From an uncultured Methanobrevibacter sp. (lineage in GTDB: Archaea; Methanobacteriota; Methanobacteria; Methanobacteriales; Methanobacteriaceae): a stretch of 53,004 nt of DNA. The translations under genes and the position numbers were made by a program. Below the pieces are notes generated by a model. That model was not told where the DNA came from and searched no databases. It saw only the letters and a program-made list of their open reading frames with translations. Every line of letters begins with the position of its first letter. The first letter of the stretch is position 1. This document shows positions 9,839-19,018 of the stretch, one piece after another. The stretch lies in contig CACXWH010000004.1 in assembly GCA_902771225.1 (NCBI GenBank), positions 1-53,004 on the forward strand, written 5' to 3'.

Positions 9839-11356
9839 TTAGAATGGAAGACTGGAATAAAATCCATGAAATTCATAATTATTATTGTTCCAATTAACAA
9901 CGTTACCTAATGTGTTTCTAGTATTAATCGAATCACTAACAAACCACGTATCGCCTATTAAGACCTGAGCCCATACATGACCGATAAAGTTACCGCTATT
10001 GAATTGGCATGTTCCATGTACATATCTGGCAGGAAGGCCTATAGCCCTATATAATGCAATTGATAAGTGAGCCTGATCAACACAGTTTCCTTCTTCAGCA
10101 TGTAATGTTCCAACGGCACCGTAATAAGTATCATAATAGTAACTATAAGATATTTTATTTCGCACATATTCAAATATTGCAGTGGCCTTATCAAAAGAAT
10201 TAGTAAAACTTCTGGTTAATTGATTTGCAAGTGAAACAATCTCGGAATTTGTAACTTGACAATTTGGCGAATTTGACAGATATGGTCTTAAATCGGAAAT
10301 TCCGTTTTTTGAATTTAGTGATGGCTTTTTAATAGTAATCTTTTTGGAAACTGATAAACCTTTATAATTTGTAGCGGTTATAATATATTGACCAACAATA
10401 AGGTTAATATTTAAATGCGCATTTCCTTCATTATCAGTTGCACGGGTATAGAATACACCATTAATATTAAATATAACATTGCTGTTAGCCAATGCTTTGC
10501 CTGAATCATCAAGAACATGAGCAATAAATTCCTGGCCATCCATATACTCCATATATAAATCCTTTGCAGAGATGGTGGACAATACTTTCACAGTATTGGA
10601 ATATTTTTCATCAGTGATAGGATTAATGGCTGTTAATACATATTTTGCTGGAGGAAGATTAATATTAAGTCTTGCAGTACCATTTTCATTTGTTTTTCTT
10701 TGATAGAAAACTCCATTAATATTGAATGTAACTATGGTATTATTTAAGTAATTGCCTTTGCCGTCAACAAATGTGGCGTAGTATTGTGCATCGCTCTTAT
10801 AATACTTGGTTATATCTTTTCCACTAATTGTAGGCAATACTTTTACAGTATTTTTAGTAGAAGATGGACTGTAGTTTTCATTACCCTCATAGGAAGAGGA
10901 TATGAGATAGTTTCCAGAGTTTAAGTTGATTGCAATGGATGCAATACCATCATTATTGGTGGTTCTATGATAGTTAACATTATTGATTGTAAAAATTATA
11001 CTTTGATTTGCTAATAAAAAACCTTCTTCATCTGATAAAACAACTTTAAATGCAGTTCCATTCTTATAATATAATTTAGTATTATTTCCAGCTAAAACAC
11101 TTTTTTTAATACTATTTTGAAGAATATCATCTGAATCGAATTCATTATCTTCATGAGAACTTATCTCAGATATATGACTGTTGGAAACATCTAAATTTTG
11201 TGAAGAAAGAACACTTTCATTATTATCTGCTAAATTTGAATCATCACCAGTATTTTTTAAATTTGCTGCTGAAACTGAACCTATAACAAGGAACAATATC
11301 AAAACAATAGAAAAAATCATTGCATATTTCTTATTAGAAATTTTTCCACCCCCCAT
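9839..11356 (-). CDS. Secreted protein with Ig-like repeats and a transglutaminase/C71-type domain
   Basis: The 505-aa product has an N-terminal signal segment (IFSIVLILFLVIGSVSA), three copies of the FNINGVFYxRxT...LNINL repeat also seen in the facing adhesin, and a C-terminal transglutaminase-like domain of about 150 aa. Candidate catalytic residues are Cys in GNCVDQAH (near 424), His in IGHVWAQV (near 460) and Asp in WFVSDS (near 474). Pseudomurein endoisopeptidases (family C71) share this fold and triad, so wall-peptide cleavage or crosslinking is plausible but unproven. The frame opens at 11404; the ATG at 11356 gives a typical signal peptide, though the GGGGGTGG just inside it resembles a ribosome binding site, so the start is uncertain. 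Confidence 0.8.
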   Translation of the reverse strand: MGGGKISNKKYAMIFSIVLILFLVIGSVSAANLKNTGDDSNLADNNESVLSSQNLDVSNSHISEISSHEDNEFDSDDILQNSIKKSVLAGNNTKLYYKNGTAFKVVLSDEEGFLLANQSIIFTINNVNYHRTTNNDGIASIAINLNSGNYLISSSYEGNENYSPSSTKNTVKVLPTISGKDITKYYKSDAQYYATFVDGKGNYLNNTIVTFNINGVFYQRKTNENGTARLNINLPPAKYVLTAINPITDEKYSNTVKVLSTISAKDLYMEYMDGQEFIAHVLDDSGKALANSNVIFNINGVFYTRATDNEGNAHLNINLIVGQYIITATNYKGLSVSKKITIKKPSLNSKNGISDLRPYLSNSPNCQVTNSEIVSLANQLTRSFTNSFDKATAIFEYVRNKISYSYYYDTYYGAVGTLHAEEGNCVDQAHLSIALYRAIGLPARYVHGTCQFNSGNFIGHVWAQVLIGDTWFVSDSINTRNTLGNVVNWNNNNYEFHGFYSSLPF

Positions 11357-11457
11357 TTTTTTGGAAAATTTTAATATATTATTATAAAATATTTGTATTC
11401 GCAATGAATAAATAAAGATTTATAATTAAAGAATATAAAAATGTTTTTAAAATATAA

Positions 11458-11607
11458 ATGCTGAAACTCATTAATTTTTTAAATTTACATAAAATCTATG
11501 AATATGTGCAAATTAATATTGATGTTCAATCAAACTCAGTGATAGACAACATTTTTAATGCCCATAAGAACAGTGGAGTAATTCTACTTTTTAAATTTTC
11601 TTTTTAA
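11458..11607 (+). CDS. Possible 49-aa small protein
   Basis: An open frame runs from ATG 11458 to TAA 11605-11607, encoding a peptide starting MLKLINFLNLHKIYEYV. Its composition is less biased than the neighbouring non-coding DNA, but there is no ribosome binding site and I recognise no family. It could be a small gene, a decayed fragment, or chance. Confidence 0.2.
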   Translation: MLKLINFLNLHKIYEYVQINIDVQSNSVIDNIFNAHKNSGVILLFKFSF

Positions 11608-11642
11608 AAATTTATTAATAATTAAAAATATATTAGAATATA

Positions 11643-14225
11643 ATGCTGGTTTTAAAAAAAATAAAAAAACAATGGAGATTATATCCCATAGGTTCTCCAA
11701 AAGATGCGCTAAATCATAAAAGAGAACCTGAATTTGTTGGAAATATCAAATTTTCCAATAATGGTGATTCTTTATCTATTTCTCGATTTGTAGCGGATTA
11801 TAATTTCAAAGAAAACTCCACTTTAAATGAAAAGCTAGTTCCTCCAGGTGAAGTTACTAAACTTCTTCGCTCTCAGGCGGTATTTTTAGCCACCCGTGAT
11901 GAAAAAGTGGAAAATTTTTTAAAATCACTTAATATCAAGGTTAGACATACCAGAGTTTGTGATTACTGTGCTTATGATGGACAGATTACCATTGTCAACT
12001 CTGATTTTTCATATAAATTTCACAATCAGTTAATATGTAAAAATTGTGCTTTGGATACAATTAAAAATGAAATTAAACTTCAGGGTTTTGATAAAAAAAT
12101 TTTTAGAAACTTAAAATCAATACTTGAAAAAACCAACAGTTTAGAAAGAACTTTATCTGTTCTTGATCCTCATTTCAATCCATTAAAAAATAAAAATCTT
12201 ACTTTATTTGATAAAACTTCTTCAAAATCAAGACTTAAGATTCCGGTAGTGGAAATGAAACGTTTAAAAATCAATCATGATTTTAGAGATATTTTAATTG
12301 AAAATGGAAATGATAAACTATTGCCTGTTCAGTATCTGGCGATTCATGAAGGACTCTTGAAAGGTGAAGATTTGCTTGTTGTAAGTGCAACAGGAAGCGG
12401 TAAAACGTTAATTGGTGAACTTGCAGGTATCACTCAAGCTCTTAAAGGTAAGAAATTTATTTTCCTAACACCATTAGTTGCTCTTGCAAACCAGAAATAT
12501 CGTGATTTTAAAAAGAAATACAAAAAACTAGGTTTAAATGTCGCCATTAAAGTTGGCCGCAATCGTGTTAAAGCAAAAGGTGAGTTGAAATTACCTGATT
12601 CTGATGTGTCAAATGCAGACATTGTTGTTGCAACATATGAAGGAATTGACTTTTTACTTAGAAATGGAAATTCAAATACGTTAAGTAAGCTGGGAGTAGT
12701 TTTAATTGATGAAATTCACATGATTGATGATGAAGACCGCGGTACTCGTTTAAATGGATTAATTAAAAGAATAAAAAACTTATATCCATCTACTCAAATT
12801 ATAGGTTTATCCGCTACAGTTAAAAACCCCGAATTTTTAGCCCGTGAATTTAATATGAAATTGGTTGAATATCCTGACAGGCCAGTTCCGTTGGAGAGAC
12901 ACCTGGTTTATGTAAGAAATGAATCATCTAAACGTTATTTAATGGCTAAATTGGCTAAAAAAGAATTTAATACAAAATCTAAGAAAGGTTATAGGGGTCA
13001 AACTATAATTTTTACCAATTCAAGACGTAAAACTCATAAAATTGCAAATTTCTTACAGGAAAAACATGTAAATGCAGCTGCTTATCATGCAGGTCTGTCC
13101 TATTATAAAAAAGAAAAAATAGAAAAAGACTTTGACAGGGCTCGATTGTCTGTTGTCGTTACAACTGCCGCTTTAGCTGCCGGTGTTGATTTTCCGGCTT
13201 CGCAGGTAATATTTGATTCTTTAGTGATGGGTAATAAATGGATTAATCCAAATGAATTTTCACAAATGCTGGGGCGTGCTGGAAGACCAAGTTATCATGA
13301 TAGGGGAATAGTCTATTTGCTTCCCGAAGTAGGCAATGATTTTGCAGGCGAAAGTGAAGAAGCAAAAGCACTGGACTTACTTGAAAGTAATAGTGAAGAT
13401 GTATTTATAGAATATGATGAAGAAAGTTCTTATGAACAGATTTTAGCCGATATTTCTTCTACTTCCATTAAAAATATGGATGAATTAAATAAGTTTTATA
13501 AGGATATTGATGTTCCAATCAGTTTGGAGATTGCTATTTCGGAAATGAAAGAGTTGGGTTTAATAGGAGATGATTTTAAAATAACTAAATATGGAAGAGC
13601 CACATCAGTATCATTTTTAAGTATTGGTGATGCTGAATTTATAAGGGATGCTCTTGATGATTGGGATTATTTAATTAATTATGTCAGACTATCTCCAATG
13701 TATAAAAATAAACAGGAATATGACAAATTAATGGTTAAAATTATAGCTATGGCTTTAGATTTAGAATTATTTGAAAATGCTTATTTATCTTCAGTAGTTC
13801 ATAATCAAATAGCCAATGCATTAAAAATCAAATTTTCAACCAGATTATTTGCGGAATCAACTTTGGATATTATTTCATCAGGTGAAGCTTTAGATAAACT
13901 GGATTCAAAGTTTCAGGATGCGTTAATACGTCTTCAAAGTGACTTTTTAAAATGCAATTGTCAGGATAGGCCTTTTTGCAGGTGCATGCAGCTTGGAATA
14001 TCTGAAGTTATTATTCATGAGCGTTTAAAAGGAAAAGATCCGGTTGACATATCAAATAAACTATTTAGAAAATATCAAATTCAAGTTTATCCGGGAGATA
14101 TATTTTCATGGCTGGATAATTTTGTTAAAAACTTGGATGCTATTAAAAGAATAGCTAAAGCTTTTAATCGAAAAAATATTGAACGTAAAACTTCTTATTT
14201 AATTAAAAAAATAGAAAATGGTTAG
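11643..14225 (+). CDS. Archaeal DEIH-box superfamily II helicase with a DUF5814-like region
   Basis: The 860-aa protein has an N-terminal zinc-binding pair (CDYC ... CKNC, near residues 103-136). A Ski2-like helicase core follows: SATGSGKT (motif I), TPLVALANQKY (Ia), DEIH (II), GLSATV (III), and a second RecA lobe with QMLGRAGRP (VI). The C-terminal part contains a second Cys cluster (CNCQDRPFCRC) and matches what I remember as the archaeal DUF5814 helicase family. The substrate is unknown; a role in DNA repair or RNA processing would be typical. There is no ribosome binding site before ATG 11643, and AAAAATATATTAG about 20-25 bases upstream suggests a leaderless message. It overlaps the next gene by 8 bases. 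Confidence 0.85.
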   Translation: MLVLKKIKKQWRLYPIGSPKDALNHKREPEFVGNIKFSNNGDSLSISRFVADYNFKENSTLNEKLVPPGEVTKLLRSQAVFLATRDEKVENFLKSLNIKVRHTRVCDYCAYDGQITIVNSDFSYKFHNQLICKNCALDTIKNEIKLQGFDKKIFRNLKSILEKTNSLERTLSVLDPHFNPLKNKNLTLFDKTSSKSRLKIPVVEMKRLKINHDFRDILIENGNDKLLPVQYLAIHEGLLKGEDLLVVSATGSGKTLIGELAGITQALKGKKFIFLTPLVALANQKYRDFKKKYKKLGLNVAIKVGRNRVKAKGELKLPDSDVSNADIVVATYEGIDFLLRNGNSNTLSKLGVVLIDEIHMIDDEDRGTRLNGLIKRIKNLYPSTQIIGLSATVKNPEFLAREFNMKLVEYPDRPVPLERHLVYVRNESSKRYLMAKLAKKEFNTKSKKGYRGQTIIFTNSRRKTHKIANFLQEKHVNAAAYHAGLSYYKKEKIEKDFDRARLSVVVTTAALAAGVDFPASQVIFDSLVMGNKWINPNEFSQMLGRAGRPSYHDRGIVYLLPEVGNDFAGESEEAKALDLLESNSEDVFIEYDEESSYEQILADISSTSIKNMDELNKFYKDIDVPISLEIAISEMKELGLIGDDFKITKYGRATSVSFLSIGDAEFIRDALDDWDYLINYVRLSPMYKNKQEYDKLMVKIIAMALDLELFENAYLSSVVHNQIANALKIKFSTRLFAESTLDIISSGEALDKLDSKFQDALIRLQSDFLKCNCQDRPFCRCMQLGISEVIIHERLKGKDPVDISNKLFRKYQIQVYPGDIFSWLDNFVKNLDAIKRIAKAFNRKNIERKTSYLIKKIENG

Positions 14226-15777
14226 AAAAATGTTTGTGGAAGATAAAATTTTAATTGGCGGTGACGTTTATTTGCTGCCAAAAATGGCAAATAGGCACGG
14301 TTTGATTGCAGGTGCAACAGGTACAGGTAAAACAATAACACTTAAAACGCTTGCCGAATCATTTAGTGATATGGGAGTACCTGTATTTTTGGCTGACATG
14401 AAAGGAGATATTTCAGGACTTGCCAAACCTGGTGAAATGAATGATAATATAGCAAAAAGAATTGAAGGATTGGATTCTTTTAAACTCAAAGCTTATCCTG
14501 TTGAATTCTGGGATTTGTTCGGTCAGAAGGGTTTGCCTGTACGTGTAACATTATCCGAAATGGGTCCTGCATTTTTATCTAAAATTTTAAACCTAACAGA
14601 AGCCCAAAGCGGTGTTTTAAATATTGTATTTAAAATAGCCGATGAGAAATCTTTACTTATCATTGATATTAAAGATTTAAAATCAATGATTAATTATGTT
14701 GTTGAAAATAAGGAGGTTTATGAACCACAATATGGTGCGATTGCAGCAAAATCAGCCAATACAATTTTGCGAAACCTCCTTACTTTAGAAGACCAGGGAG
14801 GAAATGATTTCTTTGGAGAACCTGCTTTGGATTTAAACGACTTTATAAAAGTCGATGATTCCGGATGTGGTGTAATTAATATATTGGATGCTCAAAAATT
14901 ATCCTTTTCTCCTGAGATTTATTCTTCATTTTTACTTTGGATGTTATCCTCTTTATATGAGCAGTTGCCTGAAGTGGGTGATGCTGATAAGCCTAAATTT
15001 GTATTTTTCTTTGATGAAGCTCATTTAATCTTTGATGGTATGGGTTCTGAATTTTTGAAGAAAATCGAACAAATTACCCGTTTAATCCGTTCAAAAGGTG
15101 TTGGTTTATACTTTATTTCACAGTCTCCATCAGATATTCCTGATGATATTTTAGGCCAATTAGGTAATAGGATTCAGCATGCATTAAGAGCATACACTCC
15201 TAAAGACCAAAAAGCAGTTAAAGTTGCAGCCGAAACTTTTAGAGCTAATCCTGAATTTGATACTGCAGATGTTATTTCTAGCTTGGGAATTGGTGAAGCG
15301 TTAGTTTCAGTTTTGGATAGTGAAGGGGTTCCGGGAATTGTTCAAAAGGTTAATATAGTGGCTCCTCAATCCTATATTGGGCCTGTCGATGATAATTTAA
15401 GGGCAGAATTAATTAATTTATCTGAATTTAAGGAAAAGTATCTTGAACCAGTTGACAATGAATCCGCTTATGAAATTCTTGCAAAAAAGATTAATCAAAG
15501 TGAAAACATTGAAAGTGAAGTGCCTCCGGCCCCACCAGTAAGTGAAGAAGCACTTTCTGAAGCGGGACCTGATTCTCAAAATCAGCAAAACGAATCTCCA
15601 TCATTGGGAGGTTTTGATTTGGGAAGCATTTTGGGCGGAGGTCAGCCTGCAGGTAAAAGAACTAAAAAGACTTCTCAACAAAAAACCGTTGAAAAAGCAG
15701 CTACAGTTGCAGCCAACACCGTTGCACGTGAAGTGACTAAGGGCATTATGAGAGGACTTTTCGGTCAGATGAGATGA
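14218..15777 (+). CDS. HerA/DUF853-like ATPase
   Basis: This 519-aa ATPase belongs to the HerA/FtsK-like superfamily, DUF853 branch. Walker A is GATGTGKTIT (near residue 32) and Walker B is FVFFFDEAHLIF (near 262), followed by the ITRLIRSKGVGLYFISQSP segment typical of the family. The C-terminal 100 residues are Pro/Gly-rich low complexity (PPAPPVSEE, GGFDLGSILGGG), then basic. It probably forms a hexameric motor, but no nuclease partner of the NurA type lies beside it. ATG 14218 overlaps the helicase end; ATG 14230 is an alternative. The next gene overlaps it as ATGA, so the three are probably translationally coupled. Confidence 0.85.
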   Translation: MVRKMFVEDKILIGGDVYLLPKMANRHGLIAGATGTGKTITLKTLAESFSDMGVPVFLADMKGDISGLAKPGEMNDNIAKRIEGLDSFKLKAYPVEFWDLFGQKGLPVRVTLSEMGPAFLSKILNLTEAQSGVLNIVFKIADEKSLLIIDIKDLKSMINYVVENKEVYEPQYGAIAAKSANTILRNLLTLEDQGGNDFFGEPALDLNDFIKVDDSGCGVINILDAQKLSFSPEIYSSFLLWMLSSLYEQLPEVGDADKPKFVFFFDEAHLIFDGMGSEFLKKIEQITRLIRSKGVGLYFISQSPSDIPDDILGQLGNRIQHALRAYTPKDQKAVKVAAETFRANPEFDTADVISSLGIGEALVSVLDSEGVPGIVQKVNIVAPQSYIGPVDDNLRAELINLSEFKEKYLEPVDNESAYEILAKKINQSENIESEVPPAPPVSEEALSEAGPDSQNQQNESPSLGGFDLGSILGGGQPAGKRTKKTSQQKTVEKAATVAANTVAREVTKGIMRGLFGQMR

Positions 15778-16265
15778 TTAATATGCCTCACCCACATGTC
15801 AATGTAATTTCTGAGATGGAAGATGCATCTAAATTAATAGATATAATTCATGAATCTAAAATTAGCTATGTTAGAAGTAATTTAAGCATCCATCTTCATG
15901 AAAGTCAGATAAAGTTGTTGAAGAATGTAGATAAACACTCTAAAAAACATCACAGAAAGGTGCGAGTAAGACAATATGCTAAAATTTCTGATGATGATAA
16001 ACATTTCAAATTGCATTCAAAATTGTTTTTAAAAAGATATAAAAAACTCGCCAAAAAAGATTTGGTTGAAATATTGGATGCTGATGACTTGCCATATGAT
16101 GTTGTATTAACTGAATATGGTAGGCAAATACTTTCAGAAATTAAAAAATTAGAAGATGAATGGGTCGAAATCGCCGACTGCAATCTGGAAGAATTGCGAA
16201 AAATGGCTTTAAACACCTTTGAAATTACATATAAATTCAAGAAAAGTCAGAAATACCAATTCTAA
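15774..16265 (+). CDS. 163-aa protein of unknown function
   Basis: I do not recognise this family. The product is rich in Lys and His, with a cluster DKHSKKHHRKVRVRQ around residues 45-60, and looks soluble and mostly helical. It starts in an ATGA overlap with the HerA-like ATPase gene (ATG 15774; ATG 15783 is an alternative), so it is likely made with it and with the upstream helicase. That context suggests an accessory or nucleic-acid-binding role, which is inference. Its 3' end overlaps the convergent GIY-YIG gene by 29 bases. Confidence 0.75.
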   Translation: MINMPHPHVNVISEMEDASKLIDIIHESKISYVRSNLSIHLHESQIKLLKNVDKHSKKHHRKVRVRQYAKISDDDKHFKLHSKLFLKRYKKLAKKDLVEILDADDLPYDVVLTEYGRQILSEIKKLEDEWVEIADCNLEELRKMALNTFEITYKFKKSQKYQF

Positions 16266-16662
16266 ATGGACATGCTATTGAGCTGTAAGCATTCTTTACT
16301 TCTTCAATAGCTGCTTTTTTACTTTTAAAATAATATAAGTGGCTTTCACAATCACAGTCGCTGCAGCCAAAGTCTTTGATAAACATATTGTTTTTAGCTA
16401 ATTTTTGAGATATGTCACATTCCACTTTTTTATCCAGATTATATATGACTTCAGTTATCTCATTGTTTTTCAATAGATAGTCTACATGCCAATGAAGTTT
16501 TTTTGTTTTGGAAAGGTGTCTTTTTACTCTGGATTCTAAATTATTCATTGCAGATCCAACATAAACATAATAACCTTTTTTAAAATCAATTTTAAGTTTT
16601 TTACCAATTTTCAGGTATTGGTTTTTATTAACTTCAATAATTAAACAATAACATCCTTTCAT
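16237..16662 (-). CDS. GIY-YIG nuclease-like DUF123 protein
   Basis: The 141-aa product matches the DUF123 (COG1833, Uri-type endonuclease) family. It begins MKGCYCLIIEV, as family members usually do, and contains GYYVYVGSAMNNLESRVKRH, where YYVYVG stands for the GIY-YIG core and the Arg/His are expected catalytic-site residues. A Cys-containing segment CSDCDCESHLYYF follows, and LHWHVDYLL is characteristic. It may act on branched or damaged DNA. The coding region seems intact, but its ATG (16662-16660) touches the left end of an insertion sequence, so the native promoter has been displaced. Confidence 0.85.
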   Translation of the reverse strand: MKGCYCLIIEVNKNQYLKIGKKLKIDFKKGYYVYVGSAMNNLESRVKRHLSKTKKLHWHVDYLLKNNEITEVIYNLDKKVECDISQKLAKNNMFIKDFGCSDCDCESHLYYFKSKKAAIEEVKNAYSSIACPFRIGISDFS

Positions 16663-16666
16663 TAAT
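16661..16666. repeat. Possible target-site duplication, left copy
   Basis: ATTAAT flanks the element on both sides (16661-16666 and 18852-18857). Because it is itself palindromic it cannot be separated from the inverted repeat by inspection; a 4-base TTAA duplication is an alternative. Confidence 0.45.
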
Positions 16667-16684
16667 TAGGGAGTGTCCGATAAT
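16667..16684 (+). repeat. Left terminal inverted repeat of the IS
   Basis: Eighteen bases identical to the complement of 18834-18851. If the flanking palindromic ATTAAT is counted, the match is 24 bases. Confidence 0.9.
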
Positions 16685-17166
16685 TGGGTGATGCTTTTTA
16701 TACACTTGAAATCATTAGTCAAGATTTCATGATTAATTTCGAGTATTTTATTAAGTATTGCTCATTTTAACACTTTCTTGCAGAAAATGAACTTAACACT
16801 AGTTTTTTATTAGTTTAATCAAAGATTAATTTAATCTGCTATTTTTATTGTTATTTTTAGGTTAAAATAATCAAGTTCGTGTTTATTAAAAATTCTCATT
16901 CTTGTTTAAAATGCTTTATTTAGTTTGTAACTAGATGTAATGTTTTTATTTTTGTATAAAAAGAGTTATATTTATATGTGAAGGAATTCATAATTATTAT
17001 ACATACAACAACTCAAAATAACAAAAATAAATTCACTTCACAATCTATTTTTTTGTGATTTATATAATTTATTTGTTTCGATTTTAAAAAAACGATCGTC
17101 AAGATTAATTTTATAATATTGTTGTTTTTTGTTGTATAATAAATTAAAATATTGGTGAAATTGAAA
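16685..17166. other. Non-coding leader inside the IS
   Basis: About 480 bases without an open frame lie between the left repeat and the transposase. They are AT-rich with direct AAAATAA-type runs and a small palindrome ACGATCGT near 17091-17098. The stretch presumably carries the transposase promoter; I see no passenger gene. Confidence 0.6.
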
Positions 17167-18807
17167 ATGAGCACTACATGTCAAAGTTATTATACTTTAA
17201 AGAGTCCTGGAGACAATATAGATAAAACACACGAATTATATACGTTATATTATTTATCCGAAATATTTAAAGAATTAAATCCAAGTTTTTTTGAGGAAAA
17301 TAAAGGTTCTGGACGTCCTAGAATTTATACTGCAAGTATAATGTTGCCATTCATACAATGGGGACATTTAAATAAGATTATTAGTTGTCGAGACTTGGAA
17401 AATTGGTGGACACGAAACGATGACACCTGCAATTTTATTTTGGATTGTAAAAAACCAGGTAAAAGCAGCATAAATGAATTTTTAAATGATTATAATTATT
17501 TAATTGATGCATTCGATATATTTATTGTAGAGTTTTCCATAAAAATTGGATTAATGAATGGAAACATCATATATCATGACGGCACTATACTTAAAGGTTA
17601 TTGCAATAATTTTAAGAAGTTATATGCTAATCAATTATATTTTCTGAGAGATTTTATTCTAAAACATCGGCACGAAACTGATGAAGAAGGATTATGGTTT
17701 AAAATGGACAAATATTTTAACAATAATGAATTTGAAGATGAAATAGAACCAATTTTAAATAAATTAAAAGAAAAAATTCGTGCTGGAGGCATTTATCTTT
17801 TAAAATCTGTTTTTAAACAAAAAAATGGCTTGAAAAAAGTTTTATTAAAAATCAAACATATGGAAGAAAATGTTAAAGGAAATCAGCCAATTAGTATTGT
17901 AGACCCTGAAGCACATAGTATGCTCGATAAAGATGGAGAATGGGGTTTTAATTATAATTTTCAAGCAGGAGTGGATGATAAATATGGAATGATTGCCGTA
18001 CATTACATTACACAAAGTCCAAATGATAAAAAAGAATTATTAATCACAGTAAATGAATTAAACGAAAGATTGGGCAAAGAAGACTACGTTATTGTAGTGG
18101 ATCATGGATATTGGCATATAAAAAGTTTAGAAGAAATATATAACTCACCCACCACAATTGTCATACCAGATAGAGCAGCTGCAAGCCATAAAAAAGAAAA
18201 CTCAAATAAAAAACAAAAGAAATCAAAAAAATCAAGTATAAAAATAGATAAAGATTTTAGAAAACCAAAATTCTTTAAAGATTGGCAAAAAGACATTTAT
18301 ATTTGCCCAAATGGATCAATTTTAAGAAGAATGAACAATAATAAGCAAAATGGCATAGAATATAAAGTTTATGGAACCGATGACTGTTTTACCTGTCCCG
18401 ATCAGAAAAAATGCGCAACAGAATCCAAAAGAAAAATCAAAGATCGATGCGAATCTGAAATCAATGAAATCAAAAAAATTTATTATTCAGAATGGGGTCA
18501 AGAAATTTATCATGGAAGAGGTTATAATGCTGAAGGCAATTTTGGAACATTATTTGAGTCTAGAAACTTCAGAGGAATAAAAACAAGAGGAACAAAAAGA
18601 GTAAAGGAGGAATTAACACAATACGCAATCACACACAACATTAAAAAAATACACAAACATACAACTGTTAATGTATTAAAAACCATTTTAAACTTAATAA
18701 AACAAGAAAAAACAAAACATATAAATGTGAATATAAATATTATTGATGAATTAATAAAAGATTTCATAATAGAGGATGAAATAATTGTAAATTTGAAAAT
18801 AAAATAA
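17167..18807 (+). CDS. IS1182-like DDE transposase
   Basis: The 546-aa protein has an N-terminal DUF772-like helical region and then a split DDE domain. The first Asp is in IIYHDGTILKG, the second in VIVVDHGYWHI, and the Glu in NAEGNFGTLFESRNFRGIKTRG-like sequence (the family E-G-x-F-G motif). A Cys cluster CFTCPDQKKCA lies between the last two, as in related transposases. The start is ATG 17167 because GGTGA at 17154-17158 is well placed; the frame also offers upstream TTG and GTG codons. No frameshift or stop interrupts it, so it may be active. Confidence 0.9.
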   Translation: MSTTCQSYYTLKSPGDNIDKTHELYTLYYLSEIFKELNPSFFEENKGSGRPRIYTASIMLPFIQWGHLNKIISCRDLENWWTRNDDTCNFILDCKKPGKSSINEFLNDYNYLIDAFDIFIVEFSIKIGLMNGNIIYHDGTILKGYCNNFKKLYANQLYFLRDFILKHRHETDEEGLWFKMDKYFNNNEFEDEIEPILNKLKEKIRAGGIYLLKSVFKQKNGLKKVLLKIKHMEENVKGNQPISIVDPEAHSMLDKDGEWGFNYNFQAGVDDKYGMIAVHYITQSPNDKKELLITVNELNERLGKEDYVIVVDHGYWHIKSLEEIYNSPTTIVIPDRAAASHKKENSNKKQKKSKKSSIKIDKDFRKPKFFKDWQKDIYICPNGSILRRMNNNKQNGIEYKVYGTDDCFTCPDQKKCATESKRKIKDRCESEINEIKKIYYSEWGQEIYHGRGYNAEGNFGTLFESRNFRGIKTRGTKRVKEELTQYAITHNIKKIHKHTTVNVLKTILNLIKQEKTKHINVNINIIDELIKDFIIEDEIIVNLKIK

Positions 18808-18833
18808 AAAAAGGGAGATTTGAAAATCCGATC

Positions 18834-18851
18834 ATTATCGGACACTCCCTA
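18834..18851 (-). repeat. Right terminal inverted repeat of the IS
   Basis: Exact complement of the left end at 16667-16684, starting 26 bases after the transposase stop codon. Confidence 0.9.
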
Positions 18852-19018
18852 ATTAATTATTTTTTTCCTGCATTATTATATTTTTACCGAGTAAAATAAA
18901 TATTTATACTAACTTATTTTTTTAATTTAAAGAAGTTATATTGTTTAAATTGGTAATAGATAAATTTAAAAACTACTTATTATAAAATAAGTAATATAAA
19001 CTAATGCTGGTGTAAAAA

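Larger units (their letters stand above)
16667..18851 (+). mobile_element. Complete IS1182-like insertion sequence, about 2.2 kb
   Basis: The element is bounded by perfect terminal inverted repeats (TAGGGAGTGTCCGATAAT at 16667-16684 and its complement at 18834-18851). It encodes one full-length DDE transposase and has a non-coding leader of about 480 bases. Intact ends and an intact open frame suggest a recent arrival. It separates the GIY-YIG gene from the TPR gene, which were probably divergent neighbours. Family placement rests on the transposase motifs and size and is moderately sure. Confidence 0.88.

Noticed and set aside
14218-15777. HerA-NurA end-resection operon
   Set aside because: The ATPase is of the DUF853 branch and no NurA nuclease, Mre11 or Rad50 gene is adjacent, so calling it HerA proper is not supported.
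17085-17100. Palindrome in the IS leader as a passenger-gene regulator
   Set aside because: There is no passenger gene; the palindrome is only about eight bases and lies in the normal transposase leader.
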